Assembly (NCBI GenBank): GCA_025965895.1
Contig: JAOPWC010000153.1
Span: 1 to 64,000, forward strand
Length of the DNA stretch: 64,000 bases
Direction: 5' to 3'
Source: Mycobacterium sp.
GTDB taxonomy: Bacteria; Actinomycetota; Actinomycetes; Mycobacteriales; Mycobacteriaceae
Below the pieces are notes generated by a model that saw only the letters and a list, made by a program, of their open reading frames with translations, searched no databases and was not told the origin of the DNA. Position 1 is the first letter of the stretch; each line of letters begins with the position of its first letter. The position numbers and the translations under genes were made by a program. Positions 45,924 through 55,156 of the stretch are shown here, one piece after another.

Positions 45924-45981
45924 AGCGTGTCGAACAACCCGGGTTGAGTGTGCGGCACCGCCCTTCTCGGGTGTCGTCGGT

Positions 45982-46413
45982 TCAGGCCGCGGGTGCGGTG
46001 TGAACGTCGGTTCCCGCTTCGGATTCCGGGTCCGGCCGCGCCGGTGGGTCGTCGAACGCACCAACGGCTGGATCAACCACTGCCGACGCGTCCACGGTGT
46101 GCACCGACTCCACGGTGTACAGGTGGGGATCGTAACTCGTCGCCAATGCCGCGGCCTTGTCCATATGCTCGCGCGTGCCCGGGTGATTCGCCATCGCGTG
46201 GAACGCCTCGGCGCTGTCCCACTGGGCATAGTTCACGACTCGGGTGCCGTCGCTGCTGAGGTGAATGTTGGCCGATATGAAGCCGGGAACGTGCCGCATC
46301 ACGTGTTCCGTGGCGTCGGCGAGCAGCTCTGCCAATTCTTCGGCGCGCGCCGGCTCGACGGTGAACACATTGATCAACGTGGCGCAGCCGCTGTGCTGCT
46401 CGATCGTGGTCAT
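45982..46413 (-). CDS. Antibiotic biosynthesis monooxygenase (ABM) domain protein
   Basis: 143 residues with one ABM fold: ATLINVFTVEPARAEELAELLADATEHVMRHVPGFISANIHLSSDGTRVVNYAQWDSAEAFHAM. ABM proteins oxidise quinol-like or aromatic compounds without a cofactor, or act as heme-degrading relatives. The C-terminal 40 residues are acidic and Pro/Ala-rich. Perfect AAGGAGG ribosome site 8 nt before the ATG. Divergent from a MarR gene across a 64-bp region with an inverted repeat, so probably regulated by it. Confidence 0.83.
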   Translation of the reverse strand: MTTIEQHSGCATLINVFTVEPARAEELAELLADATEHVMRHVPGFISANIHLSSDGTRVVNYAQWDSAEAFHAMANHPGTREHMDKAAALATSYDPHLYTVESVHTVDASAVVDPAVGAFDDPPARPDPESEAGTDVHTAPAA

Positions 46414-46429
46414 CTTGGCCTCCTTATGT

Positions 46430-46475
46430 CAGGTTCCTTACAACATGCGAGCATAGCACTGATGTAAGGTTCCTG
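46430..46475. promoter_or_regulatory. Inverted repeat between ABM and marR genes
   Basis: CAGGTTCCTTACA (46430-46442) and TGTAAGGTTCCTG (46463-46475) are inverted 13-mers that differ only in the central TT/TT pair. They flank the promoter region; a minus-strand TATGCT box lies at 46450-46455. Likely binding site for the MarR-type protein encoded 2 nt to the right. Confidence 0.55.
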
Positions 46476-46477
46476 TC

Positions 46478-46912
46478 ATGGTGGAGTCGCAGACCGAGCA
46501 CGGCGTCGGCTACCTGGTCAAGCGGGTGCAGCAATCGCTGCGTCGTCGCTCCGACGCGGCGCTCAAGCCGACCGGCTTGTCAATGGCGCAATATGCGGTG
46601 CTGCGGGCACTGGCCGACCACCCGGACGCGTCGGCGGCACAGCTGGCCCGGCTGTGTTTTGTCACCCGTCAGTCACTGCAGGACGTGCTGGGCGGGCTGC
46701 GGTCCGCCGACCTGGTGGAGGAGGTCGACGGGCCGTCACGCGGACGGGCACGGGCCCTGCAGCTGACGCCGTCGGGCAGGCGCCGACTGCGTGCCGGTCA
46801 TGAAGCCGTCACGGGCGTCGAGTCGGCGATGATTGACGGCATCGCCGACGGGCGCCGCCACGAACTGGCCACCCTGCTTGCGCGCTGCGCCGAGAATCTG
46901 GAGAGCAGCTGA
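46478..46912 (+). CDS. MarR family transcriptional regulator
   Basis: 144-residue winged-helix regulator: GLSMAQYAVLRALADHPDASAAQLARLCFVTRQSLQDVLGGLRSADLVEEVDGPSRGRARALQLTPSG, with recognition helix TRQSLQDVLGGL and a charged wing. Dimerisation helices at both ends. Divergent from the monooxygenase gene and expected to repress both, releasing on an aromatic or quinone-like ligand. The 98 nt after it (46913-47010) hold nothing I can recognise. Confidence 0.88.
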   Translation: MVESQTEHGVGYLVKRVQQSLRRRSDAALKPTGLSMAQYAVLRALADHPDASAAQLARLCFVTRQSLQDVLGGLRSADLVEEVDGPSRGRARALQLTPSGRRRLRAGHEAVTGVESAMIDGIADGRRHELATLLARCAENLESS

Positions 46913-47010
46913 CGTGCGAGGCGTCTGCTGAATTGCCGCCGCCGAGTCCTAGGGTTCACGCTGGGCCGCAAGAAGCGACATCACATACGCTATCGCTTTC
47001 TCGACTCGCA

Positions 47011-48288
47011 TCATGGTGCTTGACCGTGCTGACGTGGCGGGTGTGGTTGCTGGGCCGCCGCCGCCATCACATCCGCCGGCACCAGCGGCAGCGCGATCAA
47101 TGGGAAGAGTGCGCATGCGGCGAACGCCAACGGATAGCCCGCGGTGCCGATCAGACCTCCGAACAGCGGCGGCGCGATGCCGGCGGTCAGCAGCTGACTG
47201 GTGTTCTGGGTGCCCAGCGCACGCCCACTCCAGAACGGCCCGGCAATCTCTGCGATCGCGGTGAACGCGAGCCCGTTGTCGCTCACCGTGATCACCGACG
47301 CGGCGATCATTACCGCGATGCTCAGCGGGGACCGCAGCGCGTCGGTCAGCGCGAGCAGCGCCATCGCGGCAGCCGCCGCCACCGCGATCGTGCGGATCGG
47401 CCGCAGCCGTGACCCGACGCGGTCCGACCACCGGCCCGCCGCCACCCTGCCGAGCGCACCCAGGACCTGTGCCGCGGTAACCAGAGCGCCCGCCGCGCCC
47501 GCCGACCAACCGCGGTCGGAGATCAGCCACACCAGCGTGAATGTCCAGACGACGACCTGCGGCACCACCAGCAGCACTGAGACCGCGTGGATCCGCCACA
47601 GCAGACGTGACCCGCGATATGGGTTGGCCAGGTGTTCCTCGGATGCCTGTGCTCGTGGCGGGCGTGGGGGATCGAGGACGCCGAACGCACTCACCACGGC
47701 CGACGCCGTGCAGACCACAGCCGGAAACAGCAGCGCGACCCCGACGTCATGGGTTTCAGCCAGCCGGGGGATCACCAGCGCCCCGAGGCCGACGCCGAGC
47801 GGCTGAGCGGTCTGCCGGATGCCCATCGCCAACCCGCGCTGCTGCGGCGGGAACCAGCCGACCACCAGTCGGCCGCTGGCTGAGTTGCTGCTGGCCGCCG
47901 CCATGCCGCCGAGCACCAGGAACGCGCCGATCAGCAGCAGCGAATGCGCCGCCGCCGCCGCGAATGCCGCCGCAGCGGTCAGCGCGGAGCCAACCGCGAG
48001 TACCAGGCGTTCACCGACACGGTCGACGACGTAGCCCCACGCGATCAGCGTCACCACCATGCCCAGGCTGGGCATTGAAGACAGCAGGCCGGCCCGCGCG
48101 AGGTCCAGGCCGTGACGGGCATGCAGCGTGGGAATCAGGAACGCGGCGCCGTTGATGAACACGTTGGCGAACATCGTCGACGCCAGCGCGATCGCCAGCA
48201 TCGACCACCGGCGGGCGGTGCTGATGTGGTCGCCGGGCACCAGCCGATGGTCGCACAGCGATCTCAATATCCTGAACCTGAATCTCAT
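47011..48288 (-). CDS. MFS transporter (Rv2994-like)
   Basis: Up to 425 residues with 12 hydrophobic helices. Helix 1 LAIALASTMFANVFINGAAFLIPTL, motif A region IAWGYVVDRVGERLVLAVG, and MGIRQTAQPLGVGLGALVIP in helix 5. Substrate not known. The start is uncertain: the ATG at 48288 gives a basic arginine-rich extension (MRFRFRILRSLCDHR), while a GTG at 48240 (VPGDHIST) would give a shorter N-terminus more usual for this family. Position matches Rv2994 beside the FAH gene. Confidence 0.83.
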   Translation of the reverse strand: MRFRFRILRSLCDHRLVPGDHISTARRWSMLAIALASTMFANVFINGAAFLIPTLHARHGLDLARAGLLSSMPSLGMVVTLIAWGYVVDRVGERLVLAVGSALTAAAAFAAAAAHSLLLIGAFLVLGGMAAASSNSASGRLVVGWFPPQQRGLAMGIRQTAQPLGVGLGALVIPRLAETHDVGVALLFPAVVCTASAVVSAFGVLDPPRPPRAQASEEHLANPYRGSRLLWRIHAVSVLLVVPQVVVWTFTLVWLISDRGWSAGAAGALVTAAQVLGALGRVAAGRWSDRVGSRLRPIRTIAVAAAAAMALLALTDALRSPLSIAVMIAASVITVSDNGLAFTAIAEIAGPFWSGRALGTQNTSQLLTAGIAPPLFGGLIGTAGYPLAFAACALFPLIALPLVPADVMAAAAQQPHPPRQHGQAP

Positions 48289-48403
48289 TATTCGGACACA
48301 CCGAACGCCGAATCTCGTGCCGCGCTGGGGGCCGGCTGCCGAGGTGCCGCTCTAGCGTCACACTCGGCACAGGTGGATGCGCGGCGCTCGCTAGGCTCGG
48401 GTG

Positions 48404-49192
48404 ATGCGCATCGGTCGAATCGCCAGCCCGGACGGAGTGGCCTTCGTCAGCATCGAAGGCCTGGCGGGAGACTCCCCGGGGGATGGCACCGCCCGCGAGA
48501 TCGCCGAGCATCCGTTCGGCACACCGACGTTCACCGGGCGACAGTGGCCACTGGCCGACGTGCGGATGCTCGCGCCGATCCTCGCGAGCAAGGTGGTCTG
48601 CGTCGGGAAGAACTATGCGGCCCACGTCGCCGAGATGGGTGGCGAGAAGTTCGAGGACCTGGTGATATTCCTCAAGCCCAACACGGCCATCGTGGGGCCG
48701 AACGCGCCGATCGTACTGCCGACCACCGCGAACCCCGTGCACTACGAGGGCGAGTTAGCCGCGGTGATCGGCAGGCCGTGCAAGGACGTCCAGGCCGCGC
48801 GCGTCGCCGAGAACATCCTCGGCTACACGATCGCCAACGATGTGACCGCCCGTGATGAGCAGCGCAAGGACGGACAGTGGACCCGCGCCAAGGGCCACGA
48901 CACATTCTGCCCGGTCGGGCCGTGGATCGTCACCGACGTCGACCCCTCCGATCTGGATCTACGCACCGAGGTGAACGGTGAACTGCGCCAACACAGCCGG
49001 ACGTCGATGATGATCCACGACGTGCCCGCGATCGTCGAGTTCATCTCCGCCGTGATGACGCTTTTGCCGGGTGACCTGATACTCACCGGCACACCGGAGG
49101 GTGTCGGGCCGATCGAGCACGGCGACACGGTCAACATCACCATCTCTGACATCGGCACCTTGACGAATCCTGTTGTGCGCAAGGGTAGGTAA
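48404..49192 (+). CDS. Fumarylacetoacetate hydrolase family protein (Rv2993c-like)
   Basis: 262 residues with the FAH/HpcE fold: [46 protein letters not shown] with the metal-binding Glu residues, NDVTARDEQ, and [10 protein letters not shown]. Enzymes of this family open or decarboxylate 2-oxo diacids; the substrate here is unknown. ATG at 48404 is 6 nt after a TAGGCT -10 box; a GTG one codon earlier is possible. gltX starts 4 nt after the stop. Confidence 0.9.
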   Translation: MRIGRIASPDGVAFVSIEGLAGDSPGDGTAREIAEHPFGTPTFTGRQWPLADVRMLAPILASKVVCVGKNYAAHVAEMGGEKFEDLVIFLKPNTAIVGPNAPIVLPTTANPVHYEGELAAVIGRPCKDVQAARVAENILGYTIANDVTARDEQRKDGQWTRAKGHDTFCPVGPWIVTDVDPSDLDLRTEVNGELRQHSRTSMMIHDVPAIVEFISAVMTLLPGDLILTGTPEGVGPIEHGDTVNITISDIGTLTNPVVRKGR

Positions 49193-49196
49193 GTCA

Positions 49197-50666
49197 ATGA
49201 GCGAGCGGGTCCGGGTAAGGTTCTGTCCCTCGCCGACCGGCACACCGCACGTCGGCCTGATCCGCACAGCGTTGTTCAATTGGGCCTACGCCCGGCACTG
49301 GGACGGGGATTTCGTGTTCCGCCTCGAGGACACCGATGCTCAGCGCGACAGTGAGGAAAGCTACCTCGCGCTGCTCGACGCGCTGCGCTGGCTGGGGCTG
49401 GACTGGGACGAGGGCCCCGGGGTCGGGGGACCGTACGGGCCGTACCGCCAGTCGGAGCGCGCCGAAATCTATCGCGATGTCGTGCAGCGGCTGCTGGAGG
49501 CGGGGGAGGCGTACCAGGCCTACTCCACTCCTGAGGAGGTCGAGGCGCGTCATCTGGCCGCGGGCCGTAACCCGAAGCTGGGTTACGACAACTACGACCG
49601 CGATCTGACCGACGCGCAACGGGCGGCGTATCGAGCGGAGGGCCGGCATCCCGTGCTGCGGCTGCGCATGCCGGACGAAGACCTGAGCTGGCACGACCTG
49701 GTGCGGGGCCAGACCACGTTCGCGGCGGGCACCGTGCCGGATTTCGCGTTGACGCGCGCCACCGGAGATCCCCTGTATACGTTGGTCAATCCGGTTGACG
49801 ACGCGCTGATGAAGATTACGCACGTGCTGCGCGGCGAAGACCTGCTGCCGTCCACGCCGCGCCAGATCGCCCTGTACAAGGCGCTGATCCGCTTGGGTAT
49901 CACCGATCGGGTTCCCGAATTCGCCCATTTGCCAACTGTTTTGGGCGAGGGCACCAAGAAGCTCTCCAAGCGCGATCCCCAGTCCAATCTGTTCCTGCAC
50001 CGGGAACGGGGCTTCATCCCCGAGGGCCTGCTGAATTACCTGGCCCTGCTGGGCTGGTCGATCGCCCCCGACCGTGATGTGTTCAGTCTGTCGGAGATGG
50101 TGGCGGCGTTCGACGTGGCCGACGTCAACCCCAACCCGGCTCGGTTCGACCAGAAGAAAGCCGACGCGATCAACGCCGAGCACATTCGGCTGCTCGGCCC
50201 CGACGATTTCGCCACCAGGCTGCGTGACTACCTGACCGTCCACGGCCACGACACTGGACTGAGCGACCGAGCGTTCGCCGAGGCGGCGCGGCTCGTGCAG
50301 ACACGGATCGTGGTGCTGGGCGACGCCTGGGCGCTGCTGAAGTTCTTCGATGACAACTCGTATGTCGTCGAGGAGAGAGCGGCCGCCAAGGAACTCCGAC
50401 CGGACGCCGCCCCGGTGCTGGACGCCGCGTTGGCGGCGCTCGACGGTGTGGCTGACTGGTCGGCGGCCGAGATCGAAGCCGCGCTGAAGGCGGCGCTGCT
50501 CGACGGCATGGGTCTCAAGCCGCGCAAGGCTTTCGGCCCCATCCGGGTGGCGGCGACCGGCTCAACGATCAGTCCACCGCTGTTCGAGTCGCTGGAACTC
50601 CTGGGCCGCGATCGCACCCTGGCCCGGTTGCGTCACGCCCGCCAACTGGCCGCGGCGGAGGCGTGA
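49197..50666 (+). CDS. gltX: Glutamyl-tRNA synthetase
   Basis: Class I synthetase of 489 residues, non-discriminating in organisms that have GatCAB. HIGH-like motif [27 protein letters not shown] at the N-terminus, and KMSKS-like motif KLSKRDPQS near residue 258. C-terminal helical anticodon-binding domain. ATG at 49197 chosen; a frame extension of 8 codons lies within the previous gene. Directly followed by tRNA-Gln and tRNA-Glu, its substrates. The gap 50667-50763 contains a TAATCT box at about 50688. Confidence 0.96.
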   Translation: MSERVRVRFCPSPTGTPHVGLIRTALFNWAYARHWDGDFVFRLEDTDAQRDSEESYLALLDALRWLGLDWDEGPGVGGPYGPYRQSERAEIYRDVVQRLLEAGEAYQAYSTPEEVEARHLAAGRNPKLGYDNYDRDLTDAQRAAYRAEGRHPVLRLRMPDEDLSWHDLVRGQTTFAAGTVPDFALTRATGDPLYTLVNPVDDALMKITHVLRGEDLLPSTPRQIALYKALIRLGITDRVPEFAHLPTVLGEGTKKLSKRDPQSNLFLHRERGFIPEGLLNYLALLGWSIAPDRDVFSLSEMVAAFDVADVNPNPARFDQKKADAINAEHIRLLGPDDFATRLRDYLTVHGHDTGLSDRAFAEAARLVQTRIVVLGDAWALLKFFDDNSYVVEERAAAKELRPDAAPVLDAALAALDGVADWSAAEIEAALKAALLDGMGLKPRKAFGPIRVAATGSTISPPLFESLELLGRDRTLARLRHARQLAAAEA

Positions 50667-50763
50667 AATTTGGGTCCACGATCTTTGGTAATCTGCACGT
50701 CGGCCCGCAGTCGGCCGGTGGCAGTGGAATAAACGCCTCTGACCAGCGGTTCTGGGTCGCCAG

Positions 50764-50835
50764 TGGGGTATGGTGTAATTGGCAACACAGCTGATTCTGG
50801 TTCAGCCATTCTAGGTTCGAGTCCTGGTACCCCAG
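50764..50835 (+). tRNA. tRNA-Gln (CTG anticodon)
   Basis: 72-nt cloverleaf. Acceptor arms TGGGGTA (50764-50770) and TACCCCA (50828-50834) pair perfectly, with G as discriminator. The anticodon loop TTCTGGT is closed by CTGA/TCAG with anticodon CTG. T-loop GGTTCGAGTCC. No CCA encoded. Lies between gltX and tRNA-Glu. Confidence 0.93.
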
Positions 50836-50894
50836 CGATAGTCGGTCCATTGGGGCGTGCGATGCGCCGTCGGCTATGCTGACAACTCTGTTCT

Positions 50895-50967
50895 GGCCCC
50901 GTCGTCTAGCGGCCTAGGACGCCGCCCTCTCACGGCGGTAGCGTGGGTTCGAATCCCATCGGGGCTA
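50895..50967 (+). tRNA. tRNA-Glu (CTC anticodon)
   Basis: 73-nt cloverleaf. Acceptor arms GGCCCCG (50895-50901) and CGGGGCT (50960-50966) with one G-T pair. Anticodon stem CCGCC/GGCGG around CTCTCAC with anticodon CTC, T-arm TGGGTTCGAATCCCA. A TATGCT box at about 50875 may serve it. The following gap 50968-51141 has only the promoter of the next gene. Confidence 0.93.
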
Positions 50968-51141
50968 CTTTTTCCATGATGTCTCAGACATCGGAATCTT
51001 TGGGGCGCAGGCACGCAGGAGTGACAGTCGCCACACAGGCACATGAAACCCCTGCTCAGCGCCTGTTTCTCAGCCATCTGAAGGTTGTCGTTGCAAGAGC
51101 ATGCACAGCTGTGCGACGAGAGCGCTAGGTACCCTCGTGAC

Positions 51142-51534
51142 GTGATTGAGGTACCCGATGAAGTTCGATTCGCTGCGGAGCTGCTGCCGCTCGCCGAAGA
51201 CGCCGGCTGGGAGTGGGATTACCACCGCGCTCACGGAAACTACGATCCGAGTGCCACGCTGTCCGCGGTGCAGATAACGATCAAAGAAGCCATTGCCAGC
51301 TCACCGACGCACATCTTGCTCTATCACAAGGGCCGCTACGTCGGACCTGCCATGAGTGAGGCTCGAGCGTTCGTCTCGTTACGCCTCGACGAGTGCACCG
51401 ATGATTCTGTTTCGGTCCAATTCACGGTTCCCGCAGGAGGACACGCGGGGTCGATAACGATACGGCACAACGTCACCTACAAGTGGCAGGGCGGACAGAT
51501 CGTTCAGCTGGGGCGTCCACCCTCGGGGAAGTAG
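51142..51534 (+). CDS. LppP/LprE-domain-like hypothetical protein, cytoplasmic
   Basis: 130 residues that resemble the LppP/LprE lipoprotein domain in the pattern SATLSAVQITIKEAIASSPTHILLYHKGRYVGPA, but without signal peptide or lipobox. The likely start is the GTG at 51142, because a TACCCT -10 box (51130-51135) ends 6 nt upstream; a longer frame begins at 51085. Function unknown. Convergent with an O-methyltransferase gene 3 nt away. Confidence 0.6.
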   Translation: MIEVPDEVRFAAELLPLAEDAGWEWDYHRAHGNYDPSATLSAVQITIKEAIASSPTHILLYHKGRYVGPAMSEARAFVSLRLDECTDDSVSVQFTVPAGGHAGSITIRHNVTYKWQGGQIVQLGRPPSGK

Positions 51535-51537
51535 CCG

Positions 51538-52302
51538 TCATCTTTCTGCCGCGGACGCCAGCAACTCCGACTCGAGCACGAGGTCGGTAAATAGACTCTG
51601 GTACTCGCCATGGGCCTTGTGCTCAGTGGTGGACCAGTTGCTTCCTTCTTTATCGTGCATGTACTTGCGGTATTCCGGCGCGCCCGGCAGTTTGACGTTG
51701 TCCGCCACCACGATCGATCCAGGGCGCAGCCAGCGGCGCGCGAGGATGCTGTGCAGGTCGGCCAAGTAGGCGTCTTTGTCGTGATCGAGAAACAGAAAAT
51801 CAACTGTGCCCTCGACGAAGCCAAGCCCGGCAAGTGCATCGAGCGTGCCCCCGCCGTCTCCGATGGTGCCGACCATGCAGGTGATGCGGTCATCGACGCC
51901 GGCGTGCGCCCAGATCCGTCGTGCGATGTCGGCATTGGCTTGGGCCAACTCCACCGAATAGACCTGCGCCGACGGCGCGGCTCGCGCTATTCGCAGCGCG
52001 CCGTAGCCGACGTAGGTGCCCAGTTCCAGGGCCACCCGCGGGTCGGCCCGCCGGACCGCGTCGTCGAGCAGCTCCCCCTTCTCGTCGCCGACATTGATCA
52101 GGAACGACTTCTCGTAACCAAACTTGTCGAGAGTGGCTATCACGTCGTCGAGATCGCCGCGACGGGCATGGTTGAGGACGTATTCCTCGGCGGCCGATTC
52201 GCGACCGTCGCCGATCTGACCAGACGTGGGGATGTTCTTCATACCCATCACCAGGCGTAAGAACGACCACCGAAGAAATGGGAGCCGCCTGGTGAGGGTC
52301 AT
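51538..52302 (-). CDS. O-methyltransferase, catechol-type (COMT fold)
   Basis: 254-residue SAM-dependent O-methyltransferase. SAM motif VALELGTYVGYGALRIARAAP, then VYSVELAQANADIARRIWAHAGVDDRI, the metal-ligand region DFLFLDHDKDAYLADLHSI, and VVADNVKLPGAPEY. Matches the family of catechol and caffeoyl-CoA methyltransferases; the acceptor is unknown. ATG at 52302 is 7 nt after a TACGGT -10 box on the minus strand; a GTG three codons earlier is the alternative. Confidence 0.88.
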   Translation of the reverse strand: MTLTRRLPFLRWSFLRLVMGMKNIPTSGQIGDGRESAAEEYVLNHARRGDLDDVIATLDKFGYEKSFLINVGDEKGELLDDAVRRADPRVALELGTYVGYGALRIARAAPSAQVYSVELAQANADIARRIWAHAGVDDRITCMVGTIGDGGGTLDALAGLGFVEGTVDFLFLDHDKDAYLADLHSILARRWLRPGSIVVADNVKLPGAPEYRKYMHDKEGSNWSTTEHKAHGEYQSLFTDLVLESELLASAAER

Positions 52303-52390
52303 TGGTGCCACCGTAGCAACGTCGCCATATCGGAAATAACGTGGCGCTTCGCCTCACGGTTCACCGGTCGACGCCCTGTCTTCGTCGCGG

Positions 52391-52888
52391 CTACCGGGCC
52401 GGAGCGGTGGACCCGGCCAGCGGCATGGCGGGCAGGCCCAGCTTCCGGTGATCCCATGATCTGACGCGCTTGGCCACCAGCCGCACGGCGATGCGTCCGT
52501 TCATCATCATTTCGACGGCAGGGCGCTGCTCCTCGGTGTAGGGCCCGGTGTAGCGCTCCCAGACGCTGACGCCCACCCGGAACACGGCTTCGGGGTCTTC
52601 GACGATCTCCGCGGTGCCCTCGAATGACACGCCGCGCAATGTGTCGTAGGTCAGGCCGTCCTCGAGCAGGAAAGTGATCCGCGGATCGCGGCGCAGGTTC
52701 ACGGCCTTCTGTGACTTGGCCTTGGTCTCGAACCAGATCTCGCCGTCGACCACGCCGTACCACATCGCGGTGAGGTGCGGCTGCCCGTCGCCGCCGACCG
52801 TGGCGAGGGTGCCGGCGCGACTGGTGGCGACGAAGTCGGCGATCTCGGCGTCCGACATCACGATCTGTGCGCGTTGATTGGAGCCCAT
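52391..52888 (-). CDS. PPOX-class F420-binding oxidoreductase (Rv2991-like)
   Basis: 165-residue split beta-barrel flavin/F420-binding protein: FVATSRAGTLATVGGDGQPHLTAMWYGVVDGEIWFETKAKSQKAVNLRRDPRITFLLEDG is the typical PPOX-class core. The M. tuberculosis relative Rv2991 belongs to the group that binds F420 rather than FMN. Substrate unknown. The FbiD gene for F420 synthesis is 7 kb away. ATG at 52888 matches the conserved MGSNQRAQIVMSD start. Confidence 0.87.
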   Translation of the reverse strand: MGSNQRAQIVMSDAEIADFVATSRAGTLATVGGDGQPHLTAMWYGVVDGEIWFETKAKSQKAVNLRRDPRITFLLEDGLTYDTLRGVSFEGTAEIVEDPEAVFRVGVSVWERYTGPYTEEQRPAVEMMMNGRIAVRLVAKRVRSWDHRKLGLPAMPLAGSTAPAR

Positions 52889-52910
52889 GCGGTGAGTCTG
52901 TCAGGCCGCC

Positions 52911-53008
52911 ACAGCCGCCGGGTGAGCGCCTCCAAGGCGCGGCTACAGCCGCCGGGTCAGGGCTTCCGAGGCGGCTACAGCCGCCGGGTCAAGGCTTCCG
53001 AGGCGGCC
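52911..53008 (-). repeat. Tandem duplication of the IclR gene 3' end
   Basis: Three copies of a 32-34 bp unit beginning ACAGCCGCCGGGT on the plus strand at 52911, 52945 and 52977. The copy at 52977-53008 contains the last codons (SEALTRRL) of the IclR gene; the adjacent copy differs at 2 of 32 bases, and the third is more diverged and 2 bp longer. Since 32 is not a multiple of 3, the extra copies are downstream, non-coding debris after the stop. Confidence 0.8.
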
Positions 53009-53676
53009 AGCAGGTCGGCGGCCCAGCGCGCACCGGGGCGGCGACCCATCCGGTCGATCGGCCCCGATACCGAGACCGCGGCGATCACAGTGCCGCGCCC
53101 GTCGCGAACCGGCGCAGATATGCTTGCCACTCCCGGCTCGCGCTCAGCGGCGCTTTGCGCCCAGCCACGGCGGCGCACTTCCGCAAGTGTGCGATCGGTG
53201 AATTTCGCGGCCGGTAACACGGCCTGCTGGGTCGCGGGGTCGCTGTAGGCCAGCAGCACTTTGGCGCCGGAGCCGGCCGTCATGGGCAACCGCGTCCCGA
53301 CCGGCACCGTATCGCGAAGGCCCGCAGGCGGTTCCATCGCGGCCACGCATACTCGCCAGGTGCCCTCCCGTCGGTACAGTTGCACGCTCTCACCGGTGAT
53401 TTCGCGCAGCCGCGGCAGCACCGTGGCGCCTGCGGCCAGCAGCGGATCGTGGACGTGCCCGGCCAATTCGCTCACCGCGGGACCCAGCCGCCAGCGGCCC
53501 TGACCGTCGCGGGCCAGCAGTCGATGAGTCGCCAACCCGGCTGCCAGCCGGTGCGCGGTCGCCCGGGGCAGTCCGGTGCGTTCGCACAACTCTGCCAGGC
53601 CACACGGTGACTCGGCCACCGTGTGCAGCACACCCACCGCTTTGTCCAGCACGCCGATGCCGCTATCCTGTCTCAT
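52975..53676 (-). CDS. IclR family regulator of leucine genes (Rv2989-like)
   Basis: 233-residue IclR-type regulator. N-terminal winged helix [47 protein letters not shown], then the IclR effector domain ([32 protein letters not shown]). Divergent from leuCD, 39 bp away, the arrangement of LtbR/NdgR-type leucine regulators in actinobacteria, which act on leuCD and sense amino acids. The shared gap has short inverted repeats. Its 3' end is tandemly duplicated. Confidence 0.9.
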   Translation of the reverse strand: MRQDSGIGVLDKAVGVLHTVAESPCGLAELCERTGLPRATAHRLAAGLATHRLLARDGQGRWRLGPAVSELAGHVHDPLLAAGATVLPRLREITGESVQLYRREGTWRVCVAAMEPPAGLRDTVPVGTRLPMTAGSGAKVLLAYSDPATQQAVLPAAKFTDRTLAEVRRRGWAQSAAEREPGVASISAPVRDGRGTVIAAVSVSGPIDRMGRRPGARWAADLLAASEALTRRL

Positions 53677-53706
53677 AGAGAGATACTAACGTCTCAGAAT
53701 GTGAGA
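53671..53706. promoter_or_regulatory. Inverted repeats between IclR gene and leuC
   Basis: Two short dyads: TCTC-ATAGA-GAGA (53671-53683) and TCTCA-GAATG-TGAGA (53692-53706). Both are perfect in their arms and share the TCTC/GAGA core. They cover almost the whole divergent promoter region, so they are probable binding sites for the IclR protein controlling itself and leuCD. Confidence 0.5.
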
Positions 53707-53715
53707 AAGCTAGTG

Positions 53716-55146
53716 ATGGCCAGTTCCGATCAGCCGCGCACGATGGCAGAGAAGGTGTGGGACTCGCACGTGGTGGTCCGCGGCGGCGGCAGCGGTGCGT
53801 CTCGCGAACCCGACGTGATCTACATCGATCTTCATCTTGTGCACGAGGTCACAAGCCCACAGGCATTCGACGGCCTCCGGCTGGCGGGGCGCCCTGTCCG
53901 CCGGCCGGACCTGACCATCGCCACCGAAGACCACAACGTGCCGACCATCGACATCGACAAGCCGATCGCGGACCCGGTGTCGCGCACGCAGGTCGAGACG
54001 CTGAGGCGCAACTGCGCCGAATTCGGCATCCGGCTGCATCCCATGGGCGATGCCGAGCAGGGCATCGTTCACATCATCGGTCCGCAGTTGGGCCTGACGC
54101 AGCCCGGCATGACGATCGTGTGCGGTGACAGCCATACCTCCACCCACGGCGCGTTCGGCGCGCTCGCGATGGGAATCGGAACGTCGGAGGTCGAGCACGT
54201 GCTCGCCACGCAGACGTTGCCATTGACGCCGTTTCGGACGATGGCCGTCAATGTGGACGGCCCACTGCCGCCCGGCGTCACCGCCAAGGACCTCATCTTG
54301 GCCGTGATCGCCAAGATCGGGACCGGCGGGGGCCAGGGCCACGTGATCGAATACCGCGGCAGCGCCATCGAATCGCTGTCGATGGAGGGCCGGATGACAA
54401 TCTGCAACATGAGCATCGAGGCCGGCGCGCGCGCGGGAATGGTGGCGCCCGACGAGACGACGTACGAGTACCTGCGGGGGCGTTCACACGCGCCGGATGG
54501 TGCACAGTGGGACGCGGCGCTCGCCGCGTGGGACCAACTGCCTACCGATCACGGCGCGGAGTTCGACACCGAGGTCTACATCGACGCCACCACCCTCAGC
54601 CCGTTCGTCACCTGGGGAACCAACCCGGGCCACGGCGTGCCGCTTTCGGCCTCAGTGCCCGACCCGGAGTTGATCAGCGACGAGGGGCGGCGCCGGGACG
54701 CCGAGAAGGCATTGGCATACATGGACCTTCGGCCTGGTGTACCGATGCGCGAAATCGCGGTCGACACCGTGTTCGTCGGGTCGTGCACCAATGGCCGGAT
54801 CGAGGACTTGCGGGTGGTGGCAGACGTCCTGCGTGGCCGCAGGGTCGCCGACGGTGTCCGGATGCTGATCGTCCCCGGCTCGATGCGGGTTCGGGCCCAG
54901 GCCGAATCCGAGGGATTGGGCGAGATATTCACGGCCGCCGGCGCGCAGTGGCGGCAGGCGGGCTGCTCGATGTGTCTGGGAATGAATCCTGACCAGCTCT
55001 CGCCGGGCCAGCGCTGTGCGTCAACATCAAACCGCAATTTCGAGGGCCGCCAAGGCAAGGGCGGCCGCACCCATCTGGTGTCGCCGGCCGTGGCCGCCGC
55101 GACCGCGGTGCGCGGCACCTTGTCCGCACCGGCCGATCTGCACTAG
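53716..55146 (+). CDS. leuC: 3-isopropylmalate dehydratase large subunit
   Basis: 476-residue aconitase-type subunit carrying a 4Fe-4S cluster for leucine synthesis. The cluster cysteines are in [12 protein letters not shown] and [12 protein letters not shown]-terminal [20 protein letters not shown], with [17 protein letters not shown] and [35 protein letters not shown] at 53716 chosen by comparison with the family; a GTG at 53713 precedes it. leuD follows 10 nt later. Confidence 0.96.
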   Translation: MASSDQPRTMAEKVWDSHVVVRGGGSGASREPDVIYIDLHLVHEVTSPQAFDGLRLAGRPVRRPDLTIATEDHNVPTIDIDKPIADPVSRTQVETLRRNCAEFGIRLHPMGDAEQGIVHIIGPQLGLTQPGMTIVCGDSHTSTHGAFGALAMGIGTSEVEHVLATQTLPLTPFRTMAVNVDGPLPPGVTAKDLILAVIAKIGTGGGQGHVIEYRGSAIESLSMEGRMTICNMSIEAGARAGMVAPDETTYEYLRGRSHAPDGAQWDAALAAWDQLPTDHGAEFDTEVYIDATTLSPFVTWGTNPGHGVPLSASVPDPELISDEGRRRDAEKALAYMDLRPGVPMREIAVDTVFVGSCTNGRIEDLRVVADVLRGRRVADGVRMLIVPGSMRVRAQAESEGLGEIFTAAGAQWRQAGCSMCLGMNPDQLSPGQRCASTSNRNFEGRQGKGGRTHLVSPAVAAATAVRGTLSAPADLH

Positions 55147-55156
55147 GAGAACCGAG

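Noticed and set aside
45935-45946. Palindrome CAACCCGGGTTG after leuB
   Set aside because: No loop, so it cannot form a terminator hairpin; too short to call an operator without a partner.
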